This document shows positions 56,232-64,000 of a stretch of DNA of 64,000 bases, in pieces. The stretch is from Alistipes sp. (GTDB lineage Bacteria; Bacteroidota; Bacteroidia; Bacteroidales; Rikenellaceae). The notes beneath the pieces were generated by a model. It ran no database searches. It had not been told where the DNA came from and saw nothing but the letters and a program-made list of their open reading frames with translations. The translations under genes were made by a program, and so were the position numbers. The stretch lies in NCBI GenBank assembly GCA_017623115.1, contig JAGAPT010000028.1, positions 1 through 64,000 of the forward strand, read 5' to 3'. Numbering within the stretch: the first letter of the stretch is position 1; every line of letters starts with the position of its first letter.

Positions 56232-56249
56232 TTTTTGCAAAAAATAACG

Positions 56250-56257
56250 TATCTTTG
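56250..56257 (+). promoter_or_regulatory. -7 box of clpP overlapping the tig terminator
   Basis: TATCTTTG; its final G (56257) is the first base of the terminator's left arm. Confidence 0.6.
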
Positions 56258-56294
56258 GACTTTGCAGGCGTGATGTTTGCAAAGTCCTTTTTTT
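56257..56294 (+). terminator. tig terminator
   Basis: GGACTTTGCA / TGCAAAGTCC (56257-56266, 56278-56287) followed by seven or more T. Confidence 0.85.
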
Positions 56295-56309
56295 CAAAAT
56301 AGAGAAACT

Positions 56310-56981
56310 ATGGCTTCGGAATTTGAGAAATATGCACGTGGGAAGTGTGGTATCAGTTCGCTGAAACTGCATGATTTTCAGTCAATCACATCGGCTTATG
56401 TCTCGCCGACGATTATCGAGGAGCGACAGCTGAATGTGGCTACGATGGATGTCTTTTCGCGCTTGATGATGGATCGCATCATCTTCCTCGGTGCACCGAT
56501 TTACGACGATGCGGCCAATATCATTCAGGCACAGCTGCTCTTCCTCGAGTCTGCCGATCCGGAGAAGGATATCCAGATTTATATCAACTCGCCGGGTGGC
56601 TCGGTGACGGCCGGCCTGGGCATCTACGACACGATGCAACTCGTGTCGTGTGATGTGGCTACGACCTGCACGGGGTTGGCAGCCTCGATGGGTGCTGTGT
56701 TGCTGACGGCCGGTGCGGCGGGTAAACGCTCGGCATTGCCCCACTCGCGTGTGATGATTCATCAGCCGCTGGGCGGTGCACAAGGGCAGGCCTCGGACAT
56801 TGAGATTACGGCGCGTGAGATACTCAAAACGAAGCGTGAATTGTACGAAATATTATCCAAGCACTCGGGTGCGTCGCTGAAGAAAATCGAGCGCGATGCT
56901 GACCGTGACTACTGGCTCTCGGCTGCCGAGGCCAAGGAGTATGGGCTGATTGACGAGGTGCTGATTAAACGCGAACGGTAG
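56310..56981 (+). CDS. clpP: ATP-dependent Clp protease proteolytic subunit
   Basis: Serine protease ring that works with ClpX, 223 residues. Triad: Ser126 in AASMGA, His151 in MIHQPLGG and Asp200 in ADRDYW. It has an N-terminal extension of about 25 residues before the core, as in other Bacteroidota. The start at 56310 is set by the -7 box and terminator; the longer frame from 56277 would begin inside the terminator. clpX follows after 3 nt. Confidence 0.96.
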   Translation: MASEFEKYARGKCGISSLKLHDFQSITSAYVSPTIIEERQLNVATMDVFSRLMMDRIIFLGAPIYDDAANIIQAQLLFLESADPEKDIQIYINSPGGSVTAGLGIYDTMQLVSCDVATTCTGLAASMGAVLLTAGAAGKRSALPHSRVMIHQPLGGAQGQASDIEITAREILKTKRELYEILSKHSGASLKKIERDADRDYWLSAAEAKEYGLIDEVLIKRER

Positions 56982-56984
56982 AAG

Positions 56985-58256
56985 ATGGCGTCGACGAAGA
57001 ATCATACGGGTCGTCGTGGTAGCGGCGATTGCTGCTCCTTTTGCGGAGCCAAACGCTCCGATGTCGAGATTCTGTTTCAGGGTCTTGACGGAGCCAATAT
57101 TTGCAACAAGTGCATCGAGAACGGCTATAAGATTTTGCTGGACAATGCCGTGACCGGTCAGGAGCAAAAAACAGCTGCTGCACCATTGCGCCGTGAGGAT
57201 TTATTGAAGCCGGTGCAGATTAAAGAGTTCCTCGACCAATGGGTCATTGGCCAGGATGAGGCGAAACGCTCGATGGCCGTGGCTGTCTACAACCACTACA
57301 AGCGACTGATGGCTACCCCGAAGGAGGGGGAGGTCGAGATTGATAAGTCGAACATCGTGCTCGTAGGTCCTACGGGCACGGGTAAGACACTCATCGCCCG
57401 CACGATTGCCAAACTATTGAAGGTTCCCTTCACGATCGTCGATGCCACGGTCCTGACCGAGGCGGGCTATGTGGGCGAGGATGTCGAGAGTATCCTCTCG
57501 CGTCTGTTGCAGGTGGCCGACTACAATGTCGAGCAGGCCGAGCGTGGTATCGTCTTCATCGACGAGATTGATAAGATTGCCCGTAAGAGCGATAACCCCT
57601 CCATCACACGCGATGTGTCGGGCGAGGGCGTCCAGCAGGCCTTGTTGAAGATCCTGGAGGGTACGACCGTTAATGTCCCGCCCCAGGGTGGTCGTAAGCA
57701 TCCCGACCAGAAATTCATTCAGGTCAACACGCGCAACATCCTCTTCATCTGCGGCGGCGCCTTCGATGGTATCGAGAAGAAGATTGCCCAGCGTCTGAAT
57801 ACCCGTGCATTGGGCTTTGGCCGTGTGAAGACCGAGCAGGTCGACCGCGAGAACCTGATGAAGTATATCCTGCCACAGGATTTACGTTCGTTCGGCCTGA
57901 TACCCGAGTTGGTGGGGCGTCTGCCGGTGCTGACCTTCATGCATCCGCTGTCGCGTGAGGCTCTGCGTTCGATTCTCACCGAGCCGAAAAATGCCATTGT
58001 GAAGCAGTATGAGCGGCTGTTCGAGATGGATGGCGTGGAGTTGAAGTTCGAACCGGAGGTGCTCGACTACATCGTCGATAAGGCGGTTGAGTTCAAACTC
58101 GGAGCACGAGGACTGCGGTCGATCGCCGAGGCAATTATGACCGATGCGATGTTCGACCTCCCGTCGAGTGACGAGCATCGCTTCACGGTAACGCTTGACT
58201 ATGCCCGCGAGAAGTTTGAACGCGCCTCGCTTGTGCAACTGCGACAAGTAGGATAA
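56985..58256 (+). CDS. clpX: ATP-dependent Clp protease ATP-binding subunit ClpX
   Basis: AAA+ unfoldase that feeds ClpP, 423 residues. N-terminal zinc domain C-x2-C ([10 protein letters not shown]) with NICNKC; Walker A GPTGTGKT; Walker [11 protein letters not shown]; ClpP-contact IGF-type loop in ALGFGRV; sensor regions and C-terminal [14 protein letters not shown]. The start is 3 nt after the clpP stop, so translation is coupled. Confidence 0.96.
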   Translation: MASTKNHTGRRGSGDCCSFCGAKRSDVEILFQGLDGANICNKCIENGYKILLDNAVTGQEQKTAAAPLRREDLLKPVQIKEFLDQWVIGQDEAKRSMAVAVYNHYKRLMATPKEGEVEIDKSNIVLVGPTGTGKTLIARTIAKLLKVPFTIVDATVLTEAGYVGEDVESILSRLLQVADYNVEQAERGIVFIDEIDKIARKSDNPSITRDVSGEGVQQALLKILEGTTVNVPPQGGRKHPDQKFIQVNTRNILFICGGAFDGIEKKIAQRLNTRALGFGRVKTEQVDRENLMKYILPQDLRSFGLIPELVGRLPVLTFMHPLSREALRSILTEPKNAIVKQYERLFEMDGVELKFEPEVLDYIVDKAVEFKLGARGLRSIAEAIMTDAMFDLPSSDEHRFTVTLDYAREKFERASLVQLRQVG

Positions 58257-58454
58257 GATAAAGAGGAGAGAGTAAAGAGGAGAGAGCAAAGTCAAGCCTG
58301 CGAAGCAGGATTAAAGAGCAAAGAGAAGAAAGGGTAGCATATGTTTTGGGCGTAGTCGCAAAATTCCCAAAACTCCCAAAACTCCCACAACTCCCAACCC
58401 TGAACAGCAAACTAAAAACAACGAAATACAAACTAACTAACACAACAATCATTT
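58257..58454 (+). repeat. intergenic region with 22-bp dispersed repeat and 9-bp tandem repeat
   Basis: No gene. It holds a purine-rich near-repeat (AAAGAGGAGAGAG, twice, 58261-58290). It also holds the 22-bp repeat copy 2 (58289-58310; see 20925) and four tandem 9-bp units at 58365-58400: TTCCCAAAA, CTCCCAAAA, CTCCCACAA, CTCCCAACC. No consensus -7 box for tkt was found; TATGTTTTG (58341-58349) is close but has one extra base. Confidence 0.7.
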
Positions 58455-60485
58455 ATGGCTACTAATTCCGAATTGATGCGTGTTGCCGACAACATCCGTG
58501 TGCTGTCGGCTGCAATGGTTGAAAAGGCCAAGTCGGGTCACCCGGGTGGCTCGATGGGCGGTGCCGATTTCATGGCCGTTCTTTTCACCGAGTTCTTGAA
58601 GTATGACCCCGCACGGATGGACTATCCCTACCGTGATCGTTTCTTCCTCGACCCGGGTCACATGTCGCCGATGCTCTATGCTACGTTGGCATTGGCCGGC
58701 AACTATACGCTCGAGGATTTGAAGAGTCTGCGCCAGTGGGGCAGTGTAACCCCCGGTCACCCCGAGGTGGATGTGATGCGTGGTGTCGAGAACTCGTCGG
58801 GTCCGCTGGGTCAGGGACATGCGATTGCCCTGGGTGCCGCCATTGCCGAGCGTTTCATGGTGGCTCGCTTTGGCGAGTGGATGGCCCACAAGACCTATGC
58901 TTATATCTCGGATGGTGCCGTTGAGGAAGAGATTTCGCAGGGTGTAGGCCGTATTGCCGGCCACCTCGGCCTCGCAAACTTCATCATGTATTACGACTCG
59001 AACAACATCCAGCTCTCGACGAAGGTAGACGAGGTGGATACCGAGGATGTCGAGATGAAGTACAAGGCGTGGAACTGGAACGTCATCTCGGTGGATGGCC
59101 ACAACATCGACGAGTTGCGTGCTGCACTCGTTGCTGCCAATGCTGAGACGGAGCGTCCGACAATTATCATCGGTCGCACGACGATGGGTAAGGGTGCTGT
59201 GGCAGCCGATGGCTCGTCGTTCGAGGATAAGGTGTCGACTCACGGTCAGCCTCTGTCGGCTGCCGGTGCCGATTTTGCCGCTACGATGAAGAACTTGGGC
59301 GCTGACCCCGAGAATCCCTTCACGATTTTTGCTGAGTCGGAGGCTGCCTTTGCTGCTCGCAAGGAGGCATTGCAGGGCTGGGTTGCCGAGATGCAGGCTT
59401 CGGAGCAGGCTTGGCGTTCGGAGAATAAGTCGCTGGCCGCTAAACTCGACCGCTTCTTGAAGAACGAGCTGCCCGAAATCGATTACAAGGCTATTGAGAT
59501 GAAGCCCGATCAGGCTACGCGTGCTGCGTCGGCTACGGTGTTGAGCGTGTTGGCCGAGAAGGTTGAGAATATGGTAGTGGCCTCGGCCGACCTCTCGAAC
59601 TCGGATAAGACGGATGGCTTCTTGAAGAAGACGACGGCCTTCCAGAAGGGCGACTTCTCGGGTAAGTTCTTCCAGGCCGGTGTTTCGGAGCTCACGATGG
59701 CTTGCGTGATGAACGGTATGGCACTGCATGGTGGTATCATCCCTGCATGCGGTACCTTCTTTGTCTTCTCGGACTATATGAAACCGGCCGTGCGTCTGTC
59801 AGCGTTGATGCGTCTGCATGTGATTTACATCTGGACCCACGACTCGTTCCGTGTCGGTGAGGATGGTCCTACGCACCAGCCCATTGAGCATGAGGCACAG
59901 ATTCGTCTGATGGAGCACCTGAAGAATCACCATGGTGAGCGTTCGATGGTGGTACTGCGCCCGGCTGATGGCGACGAGACGGTTACCTCGTGGAAACTCG
60001 CCTTGGAGGAGGAGCGTCCCGTGGCTCTCGTGCTGTCGCGCCAGAATATCAAGACGCTACCTACCTTGGGCCAGATGCGTCGTGAGGAGGCTATGCAGGT
60101 CAAGAAGGGTGGCTATGTTGTGATGGATGCTGCCAAGCCGGCTGCTGTGCTCGTGGCTACGGGCTCGGAGGTGTCGACCCTGGTTGAGGGTGCCGAGAAG
60201 TTGGCCGAGGAGGGTATCGCTGTGCGTGTGGTGAATGTACCGAGCGAGGGCCTCTTCCGCGACCAGCCGCGTTCGTATCAGGAGAGCGTGTTGCCGGCAG
60301 GTCTGCCGCGCTATGGTATGACCTCGGGTCTGCCCGTGAACCTGCTGGGTCTGGTGGGTGAGAACGGCTATATCCATGGCATGGATCACTTCGGTTATTC
60401 GGCTCCGTATAAGGTGCTCGATGAGCAGTTCGGCTACAACGGTACGACCGTGGCTGCCGAGGTGAAGAAGTTGCTGGGCAAATAA
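58455..60485 (+). CDS. tkt: transketolase
   Basis: Thiamine-diphosphate enzyme of the pentose phosphate pathway, 676 residues. Landmarks: KSGHPGGSMGGADF, GHMSPMLYATLALAG, VTPGHPE with ENSSGPLGQGHAIALG, the ThDP/metal motif region (AYISDGAVEEEISQGV then YYDSNNIQLS), and the C-terminal WTHDSFRVGEDGPTHQPIEHEAQIR. Codon bias is strong, consistent with high expression. It is monocistronic, bounded by the repeat region and a strong terminator. Confidence 0.96.
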   Translation: MATNSELMRVADNIRVLSAAMVEKAKSGHPGGSMGGADFMAVLFTEFLKYDPARMDYPYRDRFFLDPGHMSPMLYATLALAGNYTLEDLKSLRQWGSVTPGHPEVDVMRGVENSSGPLGQGHAIALGAAIAERFMVARFGEWMAHKTYAYISDGAVEEEISQGVGRIAGHLGLANFIMYYDSNNIQLSTKVDEVDTEDVEMKYKAWNWNVISVDGHNIDELRAALVAANAETERPTIIIGRTTMGKGAVAADGSSFEDKVSTHGQPLSAAGADFAATMKNLGADPENPFTIFAESEAAFAARKEALQGWVAEMQASEQAWRSENKSLAAKLDRFLKNELPEIDYKAIEMKPDQATRAASATVLSVLAEKVENMVVASADLSNSDKTDGFLKKTTAFQKGDFSGKFFQAGVSELTMACVMNGMALHGGIIPACGTFFVFSDYMKPAVRLSALMRLHVIYIWTHDSFRVGEDGPTHQPIEHEAQIRLMEHLKNHHGERSMVVLRPADGDETVTSWKLALEEERPVALVLSRQNIKTLPTLGQMRREEAMQVKKGGYVVMDAAKPAAVLVATGSEVSTLVEGAEKLAEEGIAVRVVNVPSEGLFRDQPRSYQESVLPAGLPRYGMTSGLPVNLLGLVGENGYIHGMDHFGYSAPYKVLDEQFGYNGTTVAAEVKKLLGK

Positions 60486-60505
60486 GCCTATTCAACCTTT
60501 TTGCT

Positions 60506-60539
60506 AAAGGGTTGTTTCTCAAGGAAACAACCCTTTTTT
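60506..60539 (+). terminator. terminator after tkt
   Basis: AAAGGGTTGTTTC / GAAACAACCCTTT followed by TTT. Confidence 0.88.
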
Positions 60540-60595
60540 GTGGTTGAAGGGGTTGCAAAAGAGGTTGTAAATGTGCTAAAGTTCCGAAAAATTCG

Positions 60596-60603
60596 TATAT
60601 TTG
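60596..60603 (+). promoter_or_regulatory. -7 box of the DUF2147 gene
   Basis: TATATTTG matches TAnnTTTG, 24 nt before the ATG at 60628. Confidence 0.65.
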
Positions 60604-60627
60604 CACCGCATAACAAAACCAAAAAAC

Positions 60628-61080
60628 ATGAACAAGTTGATGAAAGTTTTGGTCGTAGCCGTTGCTGTGTTTGCAGCCGTTTCGACCTATGCGCAGAGCG
60701 CAGCCGACAAGATTATCGGTGTGTACAGTGTTGAGGAGGAGGGTCGCCAGTCGAAGGTGCGCTTCACGAAGTGCGAGGATGGCACCTACCAGGGACAGAT
60801 TATCTGGCTCTCGGAGCCCAATAATCCGGATGGCACGCGCAAGATGGACGTGAAGAATCCCGATAAGACGAAGCGCAACACGCCGTCGGATCAGGTGGTG
60901 ATTGTCTATGGTATTCGCTACAATGCCGAGGATAACTGCTGGGATGGCGGTAAGGTGTACAAGCCGATTAACGGCAAGACCTATAAGGTTGCGGTATCGT
61001 TCAAGGATGCGAAGACCCTGCGTGTGAAGGGTTCGCTCGGCCCCATCAGCCTCTCGCGCTACTGGACGAAGATTGAGTAA
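60628..61080 (+). CDS. exported DUF2147-family protein
   Basis: The 150-residue product has a signal peptide (MNKLMKVLVVAVAVFAAVSTYA, cut before QSAAD). The DUF2147 pattern is IIGVYSVEEEGRQSKVRFTKCEDGTYQGQIIWL, then DVKNPDKTKRNTPSDQVVIVYGI, WDGGKVYKPINGKTYKVAVSF and LRVKGSLGPISLSRYWTKI. The family is a small secreted beta-barrel of unknown function. The start is set by the -7 box. Confidence 0.85.
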   Translation: MNKLMKVLVVAVAVFAAVSTYAQSAADKIIGVYSVEEEGRQSKVRFTKCEDGTYQGQIIWLSEPNNPDGTRKMDVKNPDKTKRNTPSDQVVIVYGIRYNAEDNCWDGGKVYKPINGKTYKVAVSFKDAKTLRVKGSLGPISLSRYWTKIE

Positions 61081-61104
61081 GCTGCGTTATACCACTTCAA
61101 ACAC

Positions 61105-61147
61105 AAGGTGTGTCCAAAAAAACTTGTTGGACACACCTTTTTTTTTG
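61105..61147 (+). terminator. terminator after the DUF2147 gene
   Basis: AAGGTGTGTCCAA / TTGGACACACCTT with a 9-nt loop and T-run. Confidence 0.9.
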
Positions 61148-61148
61148 C

Positions 61149-61156
61149 TACCTTTG
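61149..61156 (+). promoter_or_regulatory. -7 box of the BASS transporter gene
   Basis: TACCTTTG, directly after the terminator T-run and 18 nt before the ATG at 61175. Confidence 0.65.
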
Positions 61157-61174
61157 TGGCGAAAATCGATATGC

Positions 61175-62137
61175 ATGATGTCGAAAGTGATGCTTTTTCT
61201 GAAGGAGTGGACGCTCCCCATTGCGATGTGCGTGGGCGTCACGGCCTATTTCGTCTACGCCTCGATACCTTGGCCCATAGAGGTGCGCCACTGGGTCTCC
61301 GAGGGGGTGGCTGTCATCCAGCCTTCGCTCCTCTTTCTGATGCTGTTTCTCACCTTCTGTCGCATCGAGCCTCGCGAACTGCGCCTGCAACGCTGGCATC
61401 TGTGGTTGGTGACTGTGCAATTGTTGCTCTTTGGGCTGACGGCCTGCCTGCTTATCCTGTTTCCCGATACACCGTGGCGTGTGCTTATTGAGAGTGCCAT
61501 GCTGTGCCTGCTCTGTCCAACGGCTACGGCAGCCGCTGTGGTAACGGCCAAACTCAATGGCAGTGCCGCCTCGATAACCTCCTATACGCTGTTGATGAAT
61601 CTGGCTGTGGCTTTGGTGGCTCCGTTGCTGCTGCCATTGGCTCATCCCAACGAGGGTGTGAGTTTCCTGCCCGCCTTTTGGGCCATCATTTCGCGCGTAT
61701 TCCCGCTCTTGATTTGCCCGTTGGGGGCCGCCTGGGTGGTGCGCCATCTGTTGCCGAAGTTTCATCGTGCCTGCGCCGATGCTGCCGGCATTGCCTTCTA
61801 TCTGTGGGCATGCTCGTTGTCGTTGGCTATTGCCGTGACCACCAAGACCATGGTGCACGAGCAGACCAATCCGCTGCTCCAGGTGGGTATTGCGGTGGTG
61901 GCATTGCTCTGTTGCGTGGCGCAATTCGGCTTTGGCCGTTGGCTGGGTGGTCGCTATGGGCAACGCACCGAGGGTGGTCAGGCGCATGGTCAGAAGAATA
62001 CGATTTTCATCATCTGGCTGGCCTATACTTTCCTCTCGCCCATCACCACGCTGGCCGGAGGTTTCTACTGCGTGTGGCAGACCATAGTCAATGCCCGACA
62101 ACTCTATCGCCAGGCACATCCGGATGCTAAATCGTAA
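61175..62137 (+). CDS. BASS-superfamily (bile acid:Na+ symporter-like) membrane transporter
   Basis: The 320-residue protein has about ten hydrophobic helices. The family-like segment LCLLCPTATAAAVVTAKLNGSAASITSYTLLMNLAVAL corresponds to the BASS region with a conserved small-residue crossover. The C-terminal KNTIFIIWLAYTFLSPITTLAGGFYCVWQTIVNA is the mirrored repeat. BASS members take up organic acids, bile acids or pantothenate with sodium; the substrate here is unknown. Start at MMSKVMLF (61175), or 61178. The in-frame upstream codons lie in the previous gene and terminator. Confidence 0.78.
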   Translation: MMSKVMLFLKEWTLPIAMCVGVTAYFVYASIPWPIEVRHWVSEGVAVIQPSLLFLMLFLTFCRIEPRELRLQRWHLWLVTVQLLLFGLTACLLILFPDTPWRVLIESAMLCLLCPTATAAAVVTAKLNGSAASITSYTLLMNLAVALVAPLLLPLAHPNEGVSFLPAFWAIISRVFPLLICPLGAAWVVRHLLPKFHRACADAAGIAFYLWACSLSLAIAVTTKTMVHEQTNPLLQVGIAVVALLCCVAQFGFGRWLGGRYGQRTEGGQAHGQKNTIFIIWLAYTFLSPITTLAGGFYCVWQTIVNARQLYRQAHPDAKS

Positions 62138-62169
62138 GGCGGAGCATTGTTGTCTGTGCAGGAACAAAC

Positions 62170-62201
62170 AAGCGAGGGTGCCCCAATGGGCACCCTCGCT
62201 T
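62170..62201. terminator. bidirectional hairpin
   Basis: Perfect 14-bp AAGCGAGGGTGCCC / GGGCACCCTCGCTT with a CAAT loop, between the convergent transporter and DksA-like genes. T-runs are short. Confidence 0.75.
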
Positions 62202-62217
62202 ATCATGTAGGGCAAGC

Positions 62218-62598
62218 CTATTTCTTGGCCATCTTGGCCTCGATGCACTCCGTAGCATGGGGCACCTTCATCAGACGCTCCTTCGGAATCAACTTTCCGG
62301 TCGTTTTGCAGATACCATAGGTCTTGTTCTCGATGCGCACGAGCGCCATCTCCAGGTTGCGGATAAATTTCATTTGGTGCATGGCCAGACGACCATTCTC
62401 CTCCTTCGAGAGCGTAGCAGCACCCTCTTCGAGCACCTTATAGGTAGGCGAAGTATCCTCGATATCGTTACCCGAGGTGTGGGTGATGGTGGCATGCAAC
62501 AACTCGTAGTCGGCACGTGCACTCTCCAGCTTCTTCAGAATCAGCTGCTTGAACTCTTCGAGTTCGACATCGCTATAACGGGTTTTCTCTTCAGCCAT
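62218..62598 (-). CDS. DksA/TraR-family transcription regulator with reduced zinc finger
   Basis: The 126-residue protein has an N-terminal coiled-coil pair (about 10-90: ELEEFKQLILKKLESARADYELLHATI, then KEENGRLAMHQMKFIRNLEMALVRIENKTYG). It ends in a finger-like module (ICKTTGKLIPKERLMKVPHATECIEAK). DksA-family proteins bind the RNA polymerase secondary channel and modulate rRNA and stress transcription. Only Cys97 and Cys118 of the four usual cysteines remain (CxxT and CxxA), so zinc binding is doubtful. Bacteroidota relatives often show such loss. It lies 116 nt downstream of ileS, possibly co-transcribed. No consensus -7 box was found in that gap. Confidence 0.85.
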   Translation of the reverse strand: MAEEKTRYSDVELEEFKQLILKKLESARADYELLHATITHTSGNDIEDTSPTYKVLEEGAATLSKEENGRLAMHQMKFIRNLEMALVRIENKTYGICKTTGKLIPKERLMKVPHATECIEAKMAKK

Positions 62599-62714
62599 CG
62601 TATTTCGTTCTAAAGGTTATAATGTAAAATTAATACATTTTTGCGAGATTACCAAATAATTCGCATAAATTCTATCCGATTCACTCCTCGGGAGAGGTTG
62701 CAGTATGCTCCTTG

Positions 62715-64000
62715 CTATCCTTTGGTTACGGCAATCTTCAGCGGCTCCTCGTCCAGCTCGGACTCGACCACAAAGTCGCCTGTGGGGTTCTCGGCGCATG
62801 TTACCTCCAAGGCCAGGGTTTGCTGGCCGATGTAGGCGGCATACTCCTCGATGGCGGCAACAACGGACTCCTTGGACTCGATTTCGACACGAATCTTATC
62901 CGTAACCTCGAAGCCCGAATCCTTGCGGATATTCTGGATACGGTTTACCAATTCGCGTGCCACACCCTCGCGACGCAACTCCTCGGTGATGGTGATATCG
63001 AGGGCTACGGTCAACTTACCCTCGGTCGCTACCAACCAACCCGGCATGTCGTCCGAGGTGATGATGAAGTCGGCAGGCGTTACCACCAACTCCTCGCCAT
63101 CGATTGTCAGGCGACTCTCCTCGGCCGTCTCGATGGCCGTAATCTGCTCCTGTGTGAAGGTCGCCAAGAGGGCGGCCATCTGCTTCGAGAATTTGGCGTA
63201 ACGGGTACAGAAATTCTTGAAGTTGAGTTTGATGTGCTTGGTGATGATGCCGGTCGTATCGTGCAGGAGTTCGATACCTTTCACATTGACCTCGTTCATC
63301 ACAAGCCCCTTTACCGCCTCGATGTGGGCAGCCATGGCGGTGTCGAGTACCGGAATCATGATTTTGGTCAGCGGCTGACGAACCTTGATCGACACCTTGC
63401 GACGCAGGGCCAGCACCATCGACGAGAGTTGCTGGGCGATGCCCATCATTGCCTCGAGGTCGGGGTTGATGAGTGCCTCCTCGGCCTTCGGGAAGTCGGC
63501 GATGTGTACCGAGCACTCCGTGTGGCGACCGCTCACGGCATTCAGATCCGTGAAGATGCGGTCCGAGATGAAGGGTGCAAAGGGGGCAGCCAACTTGGCA
63601 ACCGTCTCCAAGCAGGTGTAGAGCGTTTGGTAGGCAGCCAACTTATCCTCGTTCATCTCACCACCCCAGAAACGCTTGCGGTTCAGACGTACATACCAGT
63701 TCGAGAGGTTCTCGCCCACGAACTCCTGGATGGCGCGAGCCGCAGGGGTCGGGTCGTAATCTTCGAGGCAGGCCGTAACGCGCTTCGTGAGCGAATTGAG
63801 CTCCGAGAGAATCCAGCGGTCAATCTCGGGTCGCTGTGCAATAGCCACCTCGGCCTCCTGACCCGTAAAGCCGTCGATGTTGGCATAGAGGGCGAAGAAC
63901 GAGTAGGTATTGTAGAGCGTGCCAAAGAATTTGCGACGCACCTCATCTACACCCTCGCGGTCGAATTTGAGGTTGTCCCACGGCTGCGAGTTCGAAATCA
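62715..64000 (-). CDS. ileS: isoleucyl-tRNA synthetase, C-terminal part (continues beyond the window)
   Basis: The frame is open from the window edge to the stop at 62715 (428 residues, 5'-truncated). It begins SNSQPWDNLKFDREGVDEVR, then RKFFGTLYNTYSFFALYANIDGF, as in IleS just after the KMSKS domain. The anticodon-binding helical domain (VAIAQRPEIDRWILSELNSLTKRVTACLEDYDPTPAARAIQEFV) and the C-terminal region follow (LRREGVARELVNRIQNIRKDSGFEVTDKIRVEIE). HIGH and KMSKS lie outside. No internal stop is seen. Confidence 0.96.
   Translation of the reverse strand, partial: ISNSQPWDNLKFDREGVDEVRRKFFGTLYNTYSFFALYANIDGFTGQEAEVAIAQRPEIDRWILSELNSLTKRVTACLEDYDPTPAARAIQEFVGENLSNWYVRLNRKRFWGGEMNEDKLAAYQTLYTCLETVAKLAAPFAPFISDRIFTDLNAVSGRHTECSVHIADFPKAEEALINPDLEAMMGIAQQLSSMVLALRRKVSIKVRQPLTKIMIPVLDTAMAAHIEAVKGLVMNEVNVKGIELLHDTTGIITKHIKLNFKNFCTRYAKFSKQMAALLATFTQEQITAIETAEESRLTIDGEELVVTPADFIITSDDMPGWLVATEGKLTVALDITITEELRREGVARELVNRIQNIRKDSGFEVTDKIRVEIESKESVVAAIEEYAAYIGQQTLALEVTCAENPTGDFVVESELDEEPLKIAVTKG

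Overview
The window is a gene-dense piece of a Bacteroidota chromosome, most likely from a gut Rikenellaceae such as Alistipes. This rests on four observations. Many genes have a Bacteroidota -7 promoter box (TAnnTTTG) shortly upstream. Start codons generally lack Shine-Dalgarno sequences. Typical Bacteroidota families are present, including a DUF2723 membrane protein, TodX/FadL-like porin, fimbrillin-like lipoprotein, short eukaryote-type ProS and a DksA relative with a reduced zinc finger. An alpha-oxoamine synthase of the type expected for sphingolipid or sulfonolipid synthesis also fits. The genus is an inference; no 16S or full marker set is in view.

Layout. 1-168: start of rarA, broken by an in-frame TAG just before the Walker A motif. 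255-6 kb: a BamE/SmpA-like membrane protein, aspS, a TonB-C-like secreted protein with tadA, a periplasmic TPR protein and queG. 6-9.6 kb: two tandem paralogous acyl-CoA synthetases. 9.7-15.2 kb (minus): a cysS/S1-P1 nuclease unit and a MATE/cytidylate-kinase-like/prfB unit. 15.4-21 kb (plus): a heparinase II/III-like protein bracketed by two copies of a 30-bp repeat, then a DUF2723 (TMEM260-like) protein. 21-24.7 kb (minus): trpS, a secreted esterase and a ClC channel, diverging from oxyR. 25.9-32.8 kb (plus): a seven-gene run rsfS-ftsH-cdsA-psd-AI2E transporter-riboflavin kinase-ahcY, which mixes ribosome silencing, membrane proteolysis, phosphatidylethanolamine synthesis and methyl-cycle recycling. 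tRNA-Ser(CGA) follows on the minus strand.

33.4-40 kb (plus): a His-rich low-complexity lipoprotein, a TodX-like porin, proS with an SGNH hydrolase, and an ECF sigma factor followed by a 47-codon acidic ORF behind a sigma-54-like motif. 40-46 kb (minus): the alpha-oxoamine synthase, a family-2 glycosyltransferase and a fimbrillin-Asp-box fusion lipoprotein. 46-54.7 kb (minus): a tightly overlapped run of glutaminyl cyclotransferase-metH-metF-M20 amidohydrolase-rnr. 54.9-58.3 kb (plus): tig-clpP-clpX. 58.4-62.1 kb (plus): transketolase, a DUF2147 protein and a BASS-type transporter. 62.2-64 kb (minus): a DksA-like protein and the 3' part of ileS.

Together the genes are mostly housekeeping: four aminoacyl-tRNA synthetases, release factor 2, chaperone/protease, methionine cycle and phospholipid synthesis. 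Envelope and surface genes are scattered between them. I saw no rRNA, CRISPR array, transposase, prophage gene or SusC/SusD pair. Intergenic hairpin terminators are frequent and several share a GTGTnC stem. The most unusual items are the broken rarA, the repeat-bracketed heparinase gene, the sigma-54-like motif with a small ORF behind the ECF sigma gene, the candidate sulfonolipid/sphingolipid synthase with a leader hairpin, and two apparently leaderless genes.
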